From assembly GCA_964247055.1 (NCBI GenBank), contig OZ176058.1, positions 4,526,001 through 4,590,000 on the forward strand: DNA of 64,000 nt, given 5' to 3'. The notes under the pieces are model-generated. The model saw only the letters and a program-made list of their open reading frames with translations. It was not told the origin of the DNA and did no database searches. Below are positions 1 through 10,367 of this stretch, piece by piece; positions within the stretch are counted from its first letter, which is position 1; each line of letters begins with the position of its first letter. The DNA is from Paragordius varius (lineage: Eukaryota > Nematomorpha). The position numbers and the translations under genes are program-made.

Positions 1-423
1 ATTTATTAATTAAACATTAATAAATACTTTTTTATAAGTTTTTCTTTTGTTTATACTTAATATATTTGAAATTATAGATTTTGGTTTAATTTTGAAAATG
101 ATTTTTAGCACAAAATATGCGTTGAGGGAAAATTGATATAAATTTCTTTAATTCGTATGCCTTAAAACTAAAAACATCATTAGGATAAATGCTTTAAGAC
201 TATAATAGTATATTTTTCGCAAATATTAATAAAAAAATGAAATTTATTAAAAATTAGTTTTAATTAAATTCAAAATTTTAATAAAACTCAAAGTTTAAAT
301 CTATTTATATGTATAAAACTATCGTCTCACAGTTACTTGGCCTTACTTGTTTTTTCGCTATATCAATATTAAATTTTTTAAAATTTCATATTAATTAACA
401 CCCTAATATATTAATAAATCCCG

Positions 424-695
424 AAAATAAATTTTAATAATACGGACGAAACGTAAAAATATAGAAATAAATATTTTTTCTAAAAATTAAATTTATAAAT
501 TATAAAGTATTGTTTAAAATAAAAAGTATCAAATAGCGAATATTTTATATTTGTAAATCAATTCTATATTTTAAAAATTGTAATGAAATAGCTTATATAA
601 GAAAAATTAAGGTTTAAAAAAGTATGGTTGTCTTTTTTTGAAAAAAAATTTGTCGATATATTTTTACGTTTTGTCCGTATAATTTCATTTTTTAT
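424..695. mobile_element. family-A MITE, degenerate
   Basis: Both arms of the palindromic element are present (ATACGGACGAAACGTAAAAA left, CGTTTTGTCCGTATAA right). Further loose right arms follow at about 770-822. Confidence 0.65.
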
Positions 696-902
696 TATAT
701 TATATTTTACACCTCCTATCCATTTTTCGTTAAAAATTCAAGATTTAAAAAAAATATTTTTTTTAAAAAATATTTGTCCTTATATTTTTATGTTTAATTT
801 TAAATTTTACTGTATTAAATAACTGTCGGATTAATTGTCCAACTGAAATTTATATTATAAAATTTTATTTTAAAGTGTCAATTTAAGCGCATGATTGTTT
901 TT

Positions 903-1176
903 AGAGTAAAAACTGAAATTATACGGAAACCTCAAAATATAAAGACAATTTTTTTTTTCTAAAACACTACCATACTTTTTAAAACTTCATTCAAAAAGAT
1001 AACTACTTGTTTTAAATTGCAAAGTATAAAATTGATATGTATATTGGTCACACAATCAATTATATATTTTACAATTGGAATTATATGAGAAAAATTAGGC
1101 TTGATAAAAGTATGGTTGTCTTTTAGAAAAAAATTTGTCTTATATTTTTACTTTTTGAATTTTAGTTTTTACTGTA
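903..1176. mobile_element. family-A MITE
   Basis: Begins AGTAAAAACTGAAATTATAC and ends TTTTTACTGTA. Family A (~230-300 bp) has long terminal inverted repeats starting CAGTAAAAATTGAAATTATA and is flanked by TA, the signature of Tc1/mariner-type insertion. It has no coding capacity. Confidence 0.75.
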
Positions 1177-1392
1177 ATAATATATTTTTTGCAAAATATA
1201 ATAAAAAGATTTGAAATTTATATCAAAATTATTTTAATTAAATTCAAAATTTAATGTAATTACTCAAAGTTTAATTCTATTTATATGTATAAAACTATCA
1301 CCTCAAAGTTACTTGGCATTTCTTGTTTTTTCGCTACTTATCAATATGCTTAAATGTTTTTAAATGTCCTTATTAATGGACACCTAAATCCC

Positions 1393-1764
1393 AAAAATAA
1401 AAATTTAAATTATACGGACAAAACGTAAAAATATAAAGATAAAAATATGTTTCCTAAACAATTTTGATTTTTATATTATAAATCATTGTTTAAAATAAAA
1501 AGTGTTAAATAATATTTTTAGTAAATTAATTTTATATTTTACAAATTGTAATGAAATAGCTTATATAAGAAAAATTAGGAATTAAAAAGTATGGTTGTAT
1601 TTTATAAAATATTTATATTTATATTTTTATGTTTAATTTTTAATTTTATTGTATTAAATTTTACATGTCTCATCACCTTTAGGTTAGAAATCCAAGATTT
1701 AAAAAAAAATTCTAAAAAAATTTCGTCCGTATATTTTTACGTTTAATTTTAAATTTTACTGTAT
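1393..1764. mobile_element. family-A MITE plus an extra right arm
   Basis: Left arm with ACGGACAAAACG at about 1413, right arm ending about 1655, and a second right arm (CGTCCGTATA ... ACTGTATT) to about 1764. Just downstream of the KCNIP-like gene. Confidence 0.6.
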
Positions 1765-1947
1765 TTAATAACTGTCGGAATATTTGCACAACTAAAATTA
1801 GTATTTTATTATATTACATTTTAATTATAAGTGTCAATTCAAGCGCACAAATGTTTAAACGTGGAAAAATATGATTTTGACATGTAAAATATTACTCTTT
1901 TAATAGTATATAAAAATTAATATAATTTTATCAGCAAATAAAATAAA

Positions 1948-1953
1948 TTTATT
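1948..1953 (-). promoter_or_regulatory. possible polyadenylation signal of the KCNIP-like gene
   Basis: AATAAA on the minus strand 58 nt after the stop codon. Such hexamers are common by chance in DNA this A+T-rich, so support is positional only. Confidence 0.35.
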
Positions 1954-2011
1954 TAATGACTTTTATATCTAAATTTAATTTAATTAAAATTATTTTCCAG
2001 TAGATATTATA

Positions 2012-5000
2012 TTAACTTATAATTCCCAAAGATTTCATTACATCCATTCTCTAGAATAAAAAATATAAAAATAATTTTAATATTATATATAAACATTTAA
2101 TATTAACAATAATTAAAGAAAAAAAACCTCCGTTTTACAGAACTGGAAGAAATCAGCCTTTGAAATTGCCAATTGGTTTTTAGTATTCATTTTCTGATAA
2201 ATAATATACAGTAAAAATTGAAATTATACGTACAAAACGTAAAAATATAAAGACAAATATTTATATAGAAACCATACTTTTATTACCCTTAATTTTTCTC
2301 ATATAAGCTATTTAGTTAATAATTGTGTAAAATATAAAATGGATTGTGTTTGTAATATATGGCTCTATTTCAAACATTGCCATTTAAAAGAATAAGTTAA
2401 TAAAAAAAGTATATTTATCTTTTAAAAAAAAATATTTGTGTTTATATTTTCACTTGTGTCCGTATAATTGCAATTTTTACTGTAATAAAAATAAGTATAA
2501 ACTTTGTAATTTTATATGAGATTATCGAATAAAAACTAAAGTCGAATGTGAAATTTAAATCAAAAAGTACAGTAAAATTTGATATTATACGGACAAAGAT
2601 TTTTTCAAACGCTAATTCTCCATATATTTTGAAAATTTAAATTAGATATAATTGATTGTTTTACAGTTAAAATGAAAATTATACGGACAAAACGTAAAAT
2701 TATAACGATAAATATTTTTTTTTATCAAAATACAATTATACTTATTACATCCTTATTTTATCCTTTGGACTATAAAACAATTATGATTATTTTAAAAATT
2801 AAGATTTAAAAATATGATTATTTATCTTTTTGAAAAAAAATATTTGTCTTTATAATTTCACGTTTTGTCCTTCAATTTTAAATTTATATAATCGCCGTTT
2901 CGCAAGTTAATAAGTTTTTTTAAAAAAATAAAATTTAAAATAATATATCGTTATATGTGTAAGGAAAAAATATATTTTTTTAATGTACTCTATGTATAAT
3001 TCTAAATTTTACTCTATTCTCCATAAAAGTAAAATATCGAAATAGATATATTAAAATCTTTTTATGCAATTGAAAAAGATGTAGAATGGTCATTATAAAA
3101 ATTTTTCAAATCCTTCTATTAATTTTTAAAAGGGCATTAAAATCGCCTAAAGAATAAGAATTATTAAATATTAATGTTTTTAAATATATTTTAATATTTT
3201 TTGAGAGTGATAGATATTCATATAAAAAATTTACAGTAAAATTGAAATTATAGACGGAAAAAAATTAAAAATATAAAGACAAAGTTTTTTTTATAAAAAG
3301 CCAACTCTTGTTGTTTTGAACTTTAATTTATCAGACGAAAATTATTTAAATAGTGTAAAATACGCAAATATTTTGTGACCAATTAACAACTCTATATCAT
3401 TCTTTAAAAAATATACTATAATTAAAAATTTGCATTTATAATATGGTTGCCTTTTTAAAGATAAATATTTATAATTTCAAAATATATTTAAAATATCTTA
3501 CACTAAAAATATGGCAAACATGATTAGTTATCTTTTCAATGACAGGTGGATTCATAATTTTGTTTTGAAGATAAAAAATTGCTAAACTGACTTCCAACAT
3601 TTCTTCAGGACTTATGAAACCATCTCGATTTATATCATAAAGGCGAAAAATCCAATCAACATCTATCGTGTCGATTATACTTTTATCTTTACCTGATTAA
3701 AAGTTTTTTTTATAATTATAAAATAATATATATATATATATATATATATAGTATATTTTGAAAAAATATTCCTACCTTAAATAGCAAGGGGTCTAAATTT
3801 TTTCGTCACTGCAAGTGAGTTTTTTCAGTAAGGAATTAAATTTTAATGCAACAAGAGGCAAAAATACAGTAAAAACTTAAATTATACGGACAGAACGTAA
3901 AAATATAAACACAAATATTTATATTAAAAAGACAATTATACTATTTTTCCCATATGTTAAATATATCATTGATTGTGTTAGTAATATATATCTTTATTTC
4001 AGACTTTGCCATTTAAAACAATCAGTATATAGAAATACATCAAGCTAAGGGTAGGTTTCCTTTGAAAAAATATTTGTGTTTATATTTTTACGTTCTGTCC
4101 GTATAATTTAAATTTTTACTATAAATGTTTTATAGAGGAATTATGGTTTAAAAACGATGGTTATTTTCGTAAAAAAATATTTGTCTTTATATTTTTACGT
4201 TTTGTCCACAGTATAATTTCAATTTTATATTTTTTATAAAATATTAATAAATATACTATCGTTTGAAAGCTGAGGTGTATTCCCTTCTTCAAGTGAATTA
4301 TTAAGTATATTAGCATTGTCTTTGGGGTTTTTTGGTTTTAAGAGAGATATGAAACTTATATATTTCTATGAAAAAAATAAAAATTTGAATTGAAAGAAAC
4401 AAAGTATGGTTAAAGGTTTTTGCATTACAAATCAAGCATTAAATCTTAAATCTTTTTTAGGGGGAGTTTTAGCTCGAGCTAATTTCTTTTTATAGGCCTT
4501 CTACTTACAGTAAGATTTGAAGTAATACTATGGACAAAACGTAAAAATATTAAGACAAATAATTTTTTCTAAAAGACAAGCCTACTTTTAACCTTAGTAT
4601 TACATAAAACAACTTCATTACACTCTTAATTGATATAATTGAGTGAATGAACAATTTACATATCAAATCCGTATTTTGTTACCCAAAACAAAAGCAATCT
4701 TAAAATAAATTGATTTGAAAAAATATGGTTGGTTGTGTTTTGTAAAAAAATATTTGTCTTTTTATCTTTTCGTTTTGTCCATAGTAAAATTTCAATTTTT
4801 ATTGTATATATATTAATACAAGAAAAACATTAATACCTACATTTTTTTATCGAAGAAGTTTTTTTGTATAAAATAGCTAAAATTTTATTGTATTATGGTT
4901 GTATCGTTTTTTCCAATTTTTATAATATATTAAATTAATAACTAAAGAACCACAAAACAATTTACTCAGCTAAGACCCTATTTGCCCGAAATATTATAAT

Positions 5001-7395
5001 ATTTGAAACATGTTATAAATAAGAAAACGAAATAAAAAACAAGATTGATAAAAACATTAAATAAATTATATTAGCATAGGACGACTCTTATAAAAGAGAT
5101 ACTTTTCTACCAATCTCTGATAAAATAATTATACAAAATACATTAAAAACATAATTTTGGCACACAAATATTATAGTAAAAATTGAAAACATATAGACAA
5201 ATATTTGTTTCTAAAAAGACAACCATATTTTTTAAATCTAGATTTATATTAATATAACTCATTGTTTTAAATGGCAAAGTGAATAGAGTTTTATAATACT
5301 AAGCTTATATGTGAACTATTAAGGTCTAAAAAAGTATGGTTGTCTTTTAGAGAAAATATGTCTTTATATTTTTACGTTTTGTCCGTATAATTTCAATTTT
5401 TACTGTATGTTTTTTATATAATATTTTGAAGAATTAAAAAAACTGCTAAATATTTATATACTTGAAAAGTTATATATCCCTTGTTTTCCATATCGATACT
5501 TGAGAAAATAAGGTTTGCATAATATTCTGACCCTATTTATATAAACATTCATTATATTATAATAAAGAGCCATTTTATTTGTTAAAAAGAAATATAAATT
5601 GGAGAAACATAGATATTGTAAAAAAATTTTTATATTCCTAAAATATATTAAAGCAAGCAAGAAATAAAATTCATATTTTTTATAAATTTCATTACATTTT
5701 TAGGCTATTTACCAATAAATTTGAAAAAACCAATAATATATCAACCTTAAATTACAAATTTTAATGTTATACTTCCATCACTAAATAAATTGGCAAAAAG
5801 AGTTCGAAAGCCTTCATGATCTATGATTCCACGCGGAAAATTCTAGAAAAATAAAAAATATAAAAATATCTTAAATCTATATCCAGTAAAAATTAAAATT
5901 AAACCAAAACGTGACATATAAATATTTTTTAAGAAGGAGAGAATATAATAATTAAATTACACAGACAAAACGTAAAAACGAAAAAACAAATTGCAAGCAG
6001 ACAACTATATTTTTTGTAATGTTTATTTTTTTCTTATCGTTTTATGTTGCAAAATAAGTAAGAAATATGAATAGTTTTCACACTCCATTATATACATGAA
6101 TATTATTTTTTACAGTAAAAATGTCAAAACGTAAAATTATAAAGTTAAATATTTTTTTAACCATATTTTTAAATCTGGATTTTTTACATATAAATGATTG
6201 TTTAAAACTGCAAAATATTAAATAGGAATATTTGGTAGCACAATCAATTAAGTAGTTTACGATTGTAATTAAATATTTTATATAGCCAAAATTAAGGTTT
6301 TAAAAAGTATGGTTGTCTTTAAAAAAATATTTGTCTTTATATTATTCAATATAATTTCAGTTTTTACACTATATACGGTTTATGTAAGAAAAAAAAATAA
6401 GATTAAAAAACTATGGTTGTTTTTAGAAAAAATATTTGTCTTTTTATTTTTACGTTTAGTCTTTATAGTCTTAATTTTAATATAAGTAATAATTTTAATA
6501 TTTTTGAATTCTAGTAAAATTTATTAAATTGAACTATATCCAAAATTTTTGATACATGGAAGTCAATAGATAAACAAAAAACAAAAGAAATAATAATGAT
6601 AAAGTATAATCAAAACAAAATTGAAAAAAAATTTCCATATATTGATAATATAGCTCAATTTAAAATTTTTACTAGGATTCATATTATTACTTTAACATAA
6701 AATATTCGTTTTCATTGACAAAATTAAAATTTTAATATTTACTTGTTTAAATTTTTGATATAATTGTTTAATTTCACGGCGCGAAAAATTAATTTTTGTT
6801 TGTAAAACTTCGATTGGCTCAGGTTTCCTGGAATATTGAGTCAATAAATTTGTATCTTCTTCCTTATCTAAAAAATATTTTTTTAAAAATTAATTTAAAA
6901 ATTGAGATATATAATTGGCATATTTTTATTTAATTTTTATATTTGAATAAAATTTTTTTAATATATATTGATAGTAAACTTTTACAATAAAAATATCAAA
7001 TACAGTAAAATTGAAATTGTACGTACAAAAAGGATAATATAAAGACAAATATCTTTTTCAAAAAGATAACCATAATTTTTTAACTTGATTTTTTTCAAAT
7101 ATAATTCATTGTTTAAAACTACAAAATATAATATAGAAATGTAAATTGGTAACACATTCAATTATGTATTTTACGATTAGTAATAAATGTTTTTTATAGA
7201 ATAATTCAAGGTTTAAAAAAGGATGGTTGTCATTTAGATATTTTTACGTTTTGTCCGTATAAAATAATATAAAATTTTTATCTAACCTTGTTTTAGAGAA
7301 TCTGGCCAGGTACAAAAATTATTTTTTTTGTTAAAATCAAACTTTTCCGAATATATTTTCTGAGTCCCGTAAGAATATATGGAAGCAAAACTCAT
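2012..7395 (-). CDS. KCNIP-like: Kv channel-interacting / neuronal calcium sensor protein, 8 exons
   Basis: EF-hand calcium sensor; family members bind Kv4 channel N-termini and tune A-type current, and some act in the nucleus. Exons, in coding order: 7395-7287, 6867-6743, 5842-5773, 5532-5462, 4365-4257, 3692-3502, 2193-2128, 2050-2012. All borders are GT-AG and phases agree; the sum is 780 nt, 259 residues. Residues ~60-100 (NFSRREIKQLYQKFKQ, then FPRGIIDHEGFRTLFANLF) match the KChIP start and degenerate EF1. EF2 loop 115-126 (DMENKGYITFQK) lacks the acidic residue 12. EF3 loop 181-192 (DINRDGFISPEE) is canonical. EF4 loop 228-239 (NTKNQLAISKAD) has lost Asp1, Gly6 and Glu12. About 30 extra residues lie between EF2 and EF3. 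The start codon is the first ATG of exon 1. KChIP fits better than other NCS proteins because of the N-terminus and the LYDIN motif, but the sequence is divergent. Confidence 0.8.
2209..2482. mobile_element. family-A MITE in KCNIP intron 6
   Basis: CAGTAAAAATTGAAATTATA to TTTTTACTG, flanked by TA on both sides. It ends only 15 bp from the acceptor of the exon starting at 2193, so the branch point of that intron probably lies within the element. Confidence 0.85.
2568..2895. mobile_element. family-A MITE copies, one truncated
   Basis: A left arm at 2568-2600 (ACAGTAAAATTTGATATTAT) and a fuller copy from about 2662 to 2895, both within KCNIP intron 6. Confidence 0.6.
3234..3480. mobile_element. 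family-A MITE with decayed right arm
   Basis: Left arm CAGTAAAATTGAAATTATAG at 3234; the right half is only partly recognisable. In KCNIP intron 6, next to the exon ending at 3502. Confidence 0.55.
3867..4121. mobile_element. family-A MITE in KCNIP intron 5
   Basis: Both arms present, from CAGTAAAAACTTAAATTATA to ATTTTTACT. A loose right arm follows at about 4130-4225, directly before the exon ending at 4257. Confidence 0.8.
4508..4803. mobile_element. family-A MITE in KCNIP intron 4
   Basis: Both arms present: CAGTAAGATTTGAAGTAATA left; CGTTTTGTCCATAGTA and a terminal ATTG right. Confidence 0.78.
5175..5405. mobile_element. family-A MITE in KCNIP intron 4
   Basis: The left arm is shortened; the right arm (GTCCGTATAATTTCAATTTT ... 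ACTGTA) is well kept. Lies just upstream in coordinates of the exon 5532-5462. Confidence 0.75.
5883..6480. mobile_element. cluster of family-A MITE copies in KCNIP intron 2
   Basis: Loose left arms at 5883-6030, a fairly full copy at 6113-6369 (CAGTAAAAATGTCAAAACGT), and a further right arm to about 6470. Confidence 0.65.
7003..7262. mobile_element. family-A MITE in KCNIP intron 1
   Basis: CAGTAAAATTGAAATTGTAC to CGTTTTGTCCGTATAA; the last bases of the right end are lost. Confidence 0.78.
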
Positions 7396-7513
7396 ATATT
7401 TTTATGCAAAAATAATTATATTTAACAAAGAATTTTGAATTTGGAAATGTGTATTTTTTAAATTTGTAAATTTTTTAATAACCAATTATTTTTAATGAAT
7501 TAGTTCTCTTTTA

Positions 7514-7562
<49 letters not shown>

Positions 7563-7746
7563 TATAGAGACAAGGCATAAAAAGTAAAAAAGGCTGATAT
7601 GATTTATTGAAATATAACCTATTGTTTTGGGTTTGAAACAAAATAAATAAAGAAACGAAAATTGTTAAAGGACTCTATAACTACAGTAAATTGAAATATA
7701 ATGGAAAAACTAAAAGACAAATTATTTAAAAAAACACGCAAATATA

Positions 7747-8020
7747 CAGTAAAAATTGAAATTAAAATGGTGAAAAACGTAAAAATATAAAGTTTTTTTA
7801 AAAGATAAACCAGACTATTAAAAACTTTAATTTATTCTATTAAAATAATTCAATCATAAAATTGTAATTCATTGTGTAACCAAATACATATCATACTTTA
7901 TAATTTAAAACATTGAGTTATATTTTTAAATTAAGTTCAAAAAGTATGCTGGTTGTCTTTTGAAAAAAACATTTGTCTATATATTTTTACGTTTTGTCCT
8001 CCGTAAATTTTAATTATTAA
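7747..8020. mobile_element. family-A MITE upstream of KCNIP exon 1
   Basis: CAGTAAAAATTGAAATTAAA left, TTACGTTTTGTCCTCCGTAA right. It lies between the two candidate first exons. Confidence 0.75.
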
Positions 8021-8169
8021 TGTGATAAAAATATATGGTTTTATAATGATTTTGATTGTTTTTGATATTTTTAATTCCATATCTCATCAAATAATTTTTT
8101 TTTAATATAAAATTTTGATAAATTTTAAACCTTAAGGTATATAATTTAAAATTTGAATAAAAAATAAAC

Positions 8170-8239
8170 CTTTACTAAATAGCGTATTGGATGTTTTTCT
8201 ATGGAAACTTTCAACATATCTTGTAATAACGTGTGACAT
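8170..8239 (-). CDS. candidate alternative first exon of the KCNIP-like gene
   Basis: An ATG at 8239 opens 23 codons plus one base (MSHVITRYVES, then FHRKTSNTLFSK) and ends at a GTTTATTT donor at 8169. The donor is phase 1, the same phase as the first exon at 7395-7287, so it would join exon 2 (starting 6867) in frame. KChIP genes of other animals are known to use alternative first exons that join a shared core. What I see is an open start-to-donor segment of matching phase; that it is transcribed is inference. A second open frame of the same stretch (phase 0) also exists. Confidence 0.4.
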
Positions 8240-8637
8240 AATTTTTTGAAAATATTAAAATGTAAATAAATAAAAAATATTTTTATAAATAAAAAATTAG
8301 TTATTAATTTTAAAAAATTTCAAGGCTTGCTTTGCTTCCTCTGACATTTGTTGTTAAACAACATATTATTAAAAAAAAGATCAATTAATTTTTGTATAAA
8401 TATATAATTTACAATAAAAATTACATTTTTAATTTGATTTTGAGCACAATAAATTGCTTTCGTATATCTATATTTTATGATTTTTTTTAATTTAAAATCA
8501 TACGATTTATCAGTGTCATAATTTAATATGGTAAGGCATTTTTTAATATGTAAAACAAAATTCAGATATATTTTTAAAATCTTGTTTTATAAATGTAAAA
8601 GATTTCTGAAAAAATGAAATAATAAATATATTATTAA

Positions 8638-8726
8638 TTAAAATGGTAAATGTATAATCCAGGCTGGTTCCACCGCAAGAGATTTTAAATATTCGAATGC
8701 TACGTAAAATTTTCTTAAACAATTTT
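8638..8726 (-). other. orphan coding-like segment behind an acceptor-like AG
   Basis: After TTAAATTGCAG, 28 codons stay open to a stop (FYVAFEYLKSLAVEPAWIIH in the middle). The composition is unusually non-A+T, with Trp, Pro and Ala. It could be the last exon of an unseen transcript or a transposon scrap; I do not recognise the family. Confidence 0.3.
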
Positions 8727-9119
8727 CTGCAATTTAATTCCCATTTTTTAAAATATTTTCTTCAAATCAAAGGACTGAAGTGAATGTGTGTGTGTGTGTG
8801 TGTGGTATCCAAATTTTAAATTTTGTTGAAATATAATTTTCAGCTTGAAAAGATTTATTTTTTAATCCTTTTTAAATGTTTGATTTTTTTATAAATAATA
8901 GGATATAGTTATATAGAAATGCATACTTTGCAAAATATTTTGTTTAAGTTCAGTTTTGGCATTTTTTAGTTGGTATAAAAAGCATATGCTAAAAAAAGAT
9001 TTTTATAATATCGATGCTGTTGAAAAAACTTTTATGACTTAAAATTTAATTTAAAGACCCCTTTTTTTAATATAATGTATTAATAAACGCAAAAACCTAT
9101 CATATTTAAAGATAAAAAA

Positions 9120-9662
9120 ATTTATTAACGAGTTAACAATATAACACCTGAAATTTACCCTAAAATAAATTATGTGTTTTCATATACAGTAAAAACTGAA
9201 ATTATACGGATTAAACGTAAAACTATAAAGACAAATATTTTTTTCAAAGTCAATCATACTTTTTTAAACCTTTATTTTTGCCACATAAAATATTACAATC
9301 GTAAATTACATAATAGAATATTATGCTATTAATATGGATTTTTATTTTGTATTTTGCAGTTTATAACAATTAGTTATATTTAATTTACAAATTAAGATTC
9401 AAAAAAGTCTCTCAGGAAAAAAAATATTTGTATTTATATTTTTACATTGTGTCTGTATAATTTCAATTTTCACATATTAATTATCCATATTTTTCATGTT
9501 TTTGAGAAATGTTTATTGAGCATAATACTGAAAAATAATCAACTATGCTGCTAAGAAATATTTCATATTAATGATGAGTTATATTAGTGTTCGAAAACAC
9601 ATTTTATTTTTAGAGTGAAATTGAAAATGTATTTAAGGGCGAATTTAAGTTTTGTAAATGGT
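9120..9662. mobile_element. family-B element interrupted by a family-A MITE
   Basis: The family-B left end (AATTTACCCTAAAATAA, then TATGTGTTTTC) is at 9140-9182 and the right end (GAGTTATATTAGTGTTCGAA ... GTAAATGG) at 9575-9662. A family-A copy at 9187-9474 with TA flanks splits them, giving a clear order: B first, A later. Confidence 0.7.
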
Positions 9663-10039
9663 TTTTATTAAATTATGGACTAAATATATTTGTTTATAGT
9701 TTTTAGTCTTTGCAATTACAATTTTAACTGCAATTTAAATAATAAAACGGTATAATAAATATTTTATTACAATATAAAATATAAAAACATACATGTGAAA
9801 AAATGGTTGCGTAAATTGAACACTAAATCATACTATGAAATTAATAAATTATAACATTTTAAAGCCTGACAAAAATTTTTTTATATAATTTTATTGCAAA
9901 TCATGTCGTAAGCATATATTTAATGTATATACAAGAGGTTTAATGTACTGATTTGGTTTTATTTTGATATTCAACTTTTAAGTTTACATGTTAGTTATTT
10001 CAACATTTCAGTTTTATAAATAATTGTATGCGAAACATT

Positions 10040-10240
10040 TAACATTAAAATTTAAACTATTATACAGATATTAAAATCATTTAAAAGACAGCCATTCTTT
10101 TTAACCTATAAAGAAATATAAATTGGTAAGGGCATAATTATTCATTAGTTTATTTAAAAATATACCAAAGTAGTTAAAAAAGTATGGTTGCCTTTTTGCA
10201 AAAAATATTTGCCTCAATTTTTACTTTATTTACAGTTTAT
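10040..10240. mobile_element. family-A MITE, strongly decayed
   Basis: Only inner parts of the arms remain (AAAAGACAGCCATTCTTTTT, AAAAAAGTATGGTTGCCTTT). Lies just 3' of RBSN. Confidence 0.5.
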
Positions 10241-10323
10241 ATGAAGAGATTTTATCACACATTTTCTGGCTGTTACTGTGGTTTGGTTATTGCTCAAAAA
10301 ACTCAATAACGTACCGAAAAACT

Positions 10324-10329
10324 TTTATT
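10324..10329 (-). promoter_or_regulatory. polyadenylation signal of RBSN
   Basis: AATAAA on the minus strand 39 nt past the RBSN stop codon, in one of the less A+T-rich stretches of the window, so it is a reasonable candidate. Confidence 0.5.
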
Positions 10330-10367
10330 CAATTCAACAAAATCTGCATGTAGTTTTAGGGTCCCTC

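Noticed and set aside
628-822. 64-codon open frame on the plus strand
   Set aside because: Lies over loose family-A MITE arms; composition is that of A/T runs.
3786-3830. Possible extra KCNIP exon (G+C-richer patch)
   Set aside because: After a plausible acceptor every useful frame meets a stop, and the exon chain is already complete in phase without it.
5454-5660. 68-codon minus-strand frame
   Set aside because: A different frame over the KCNIP exon at 5532-5462; the real frame is the one giving the EF2 motif.
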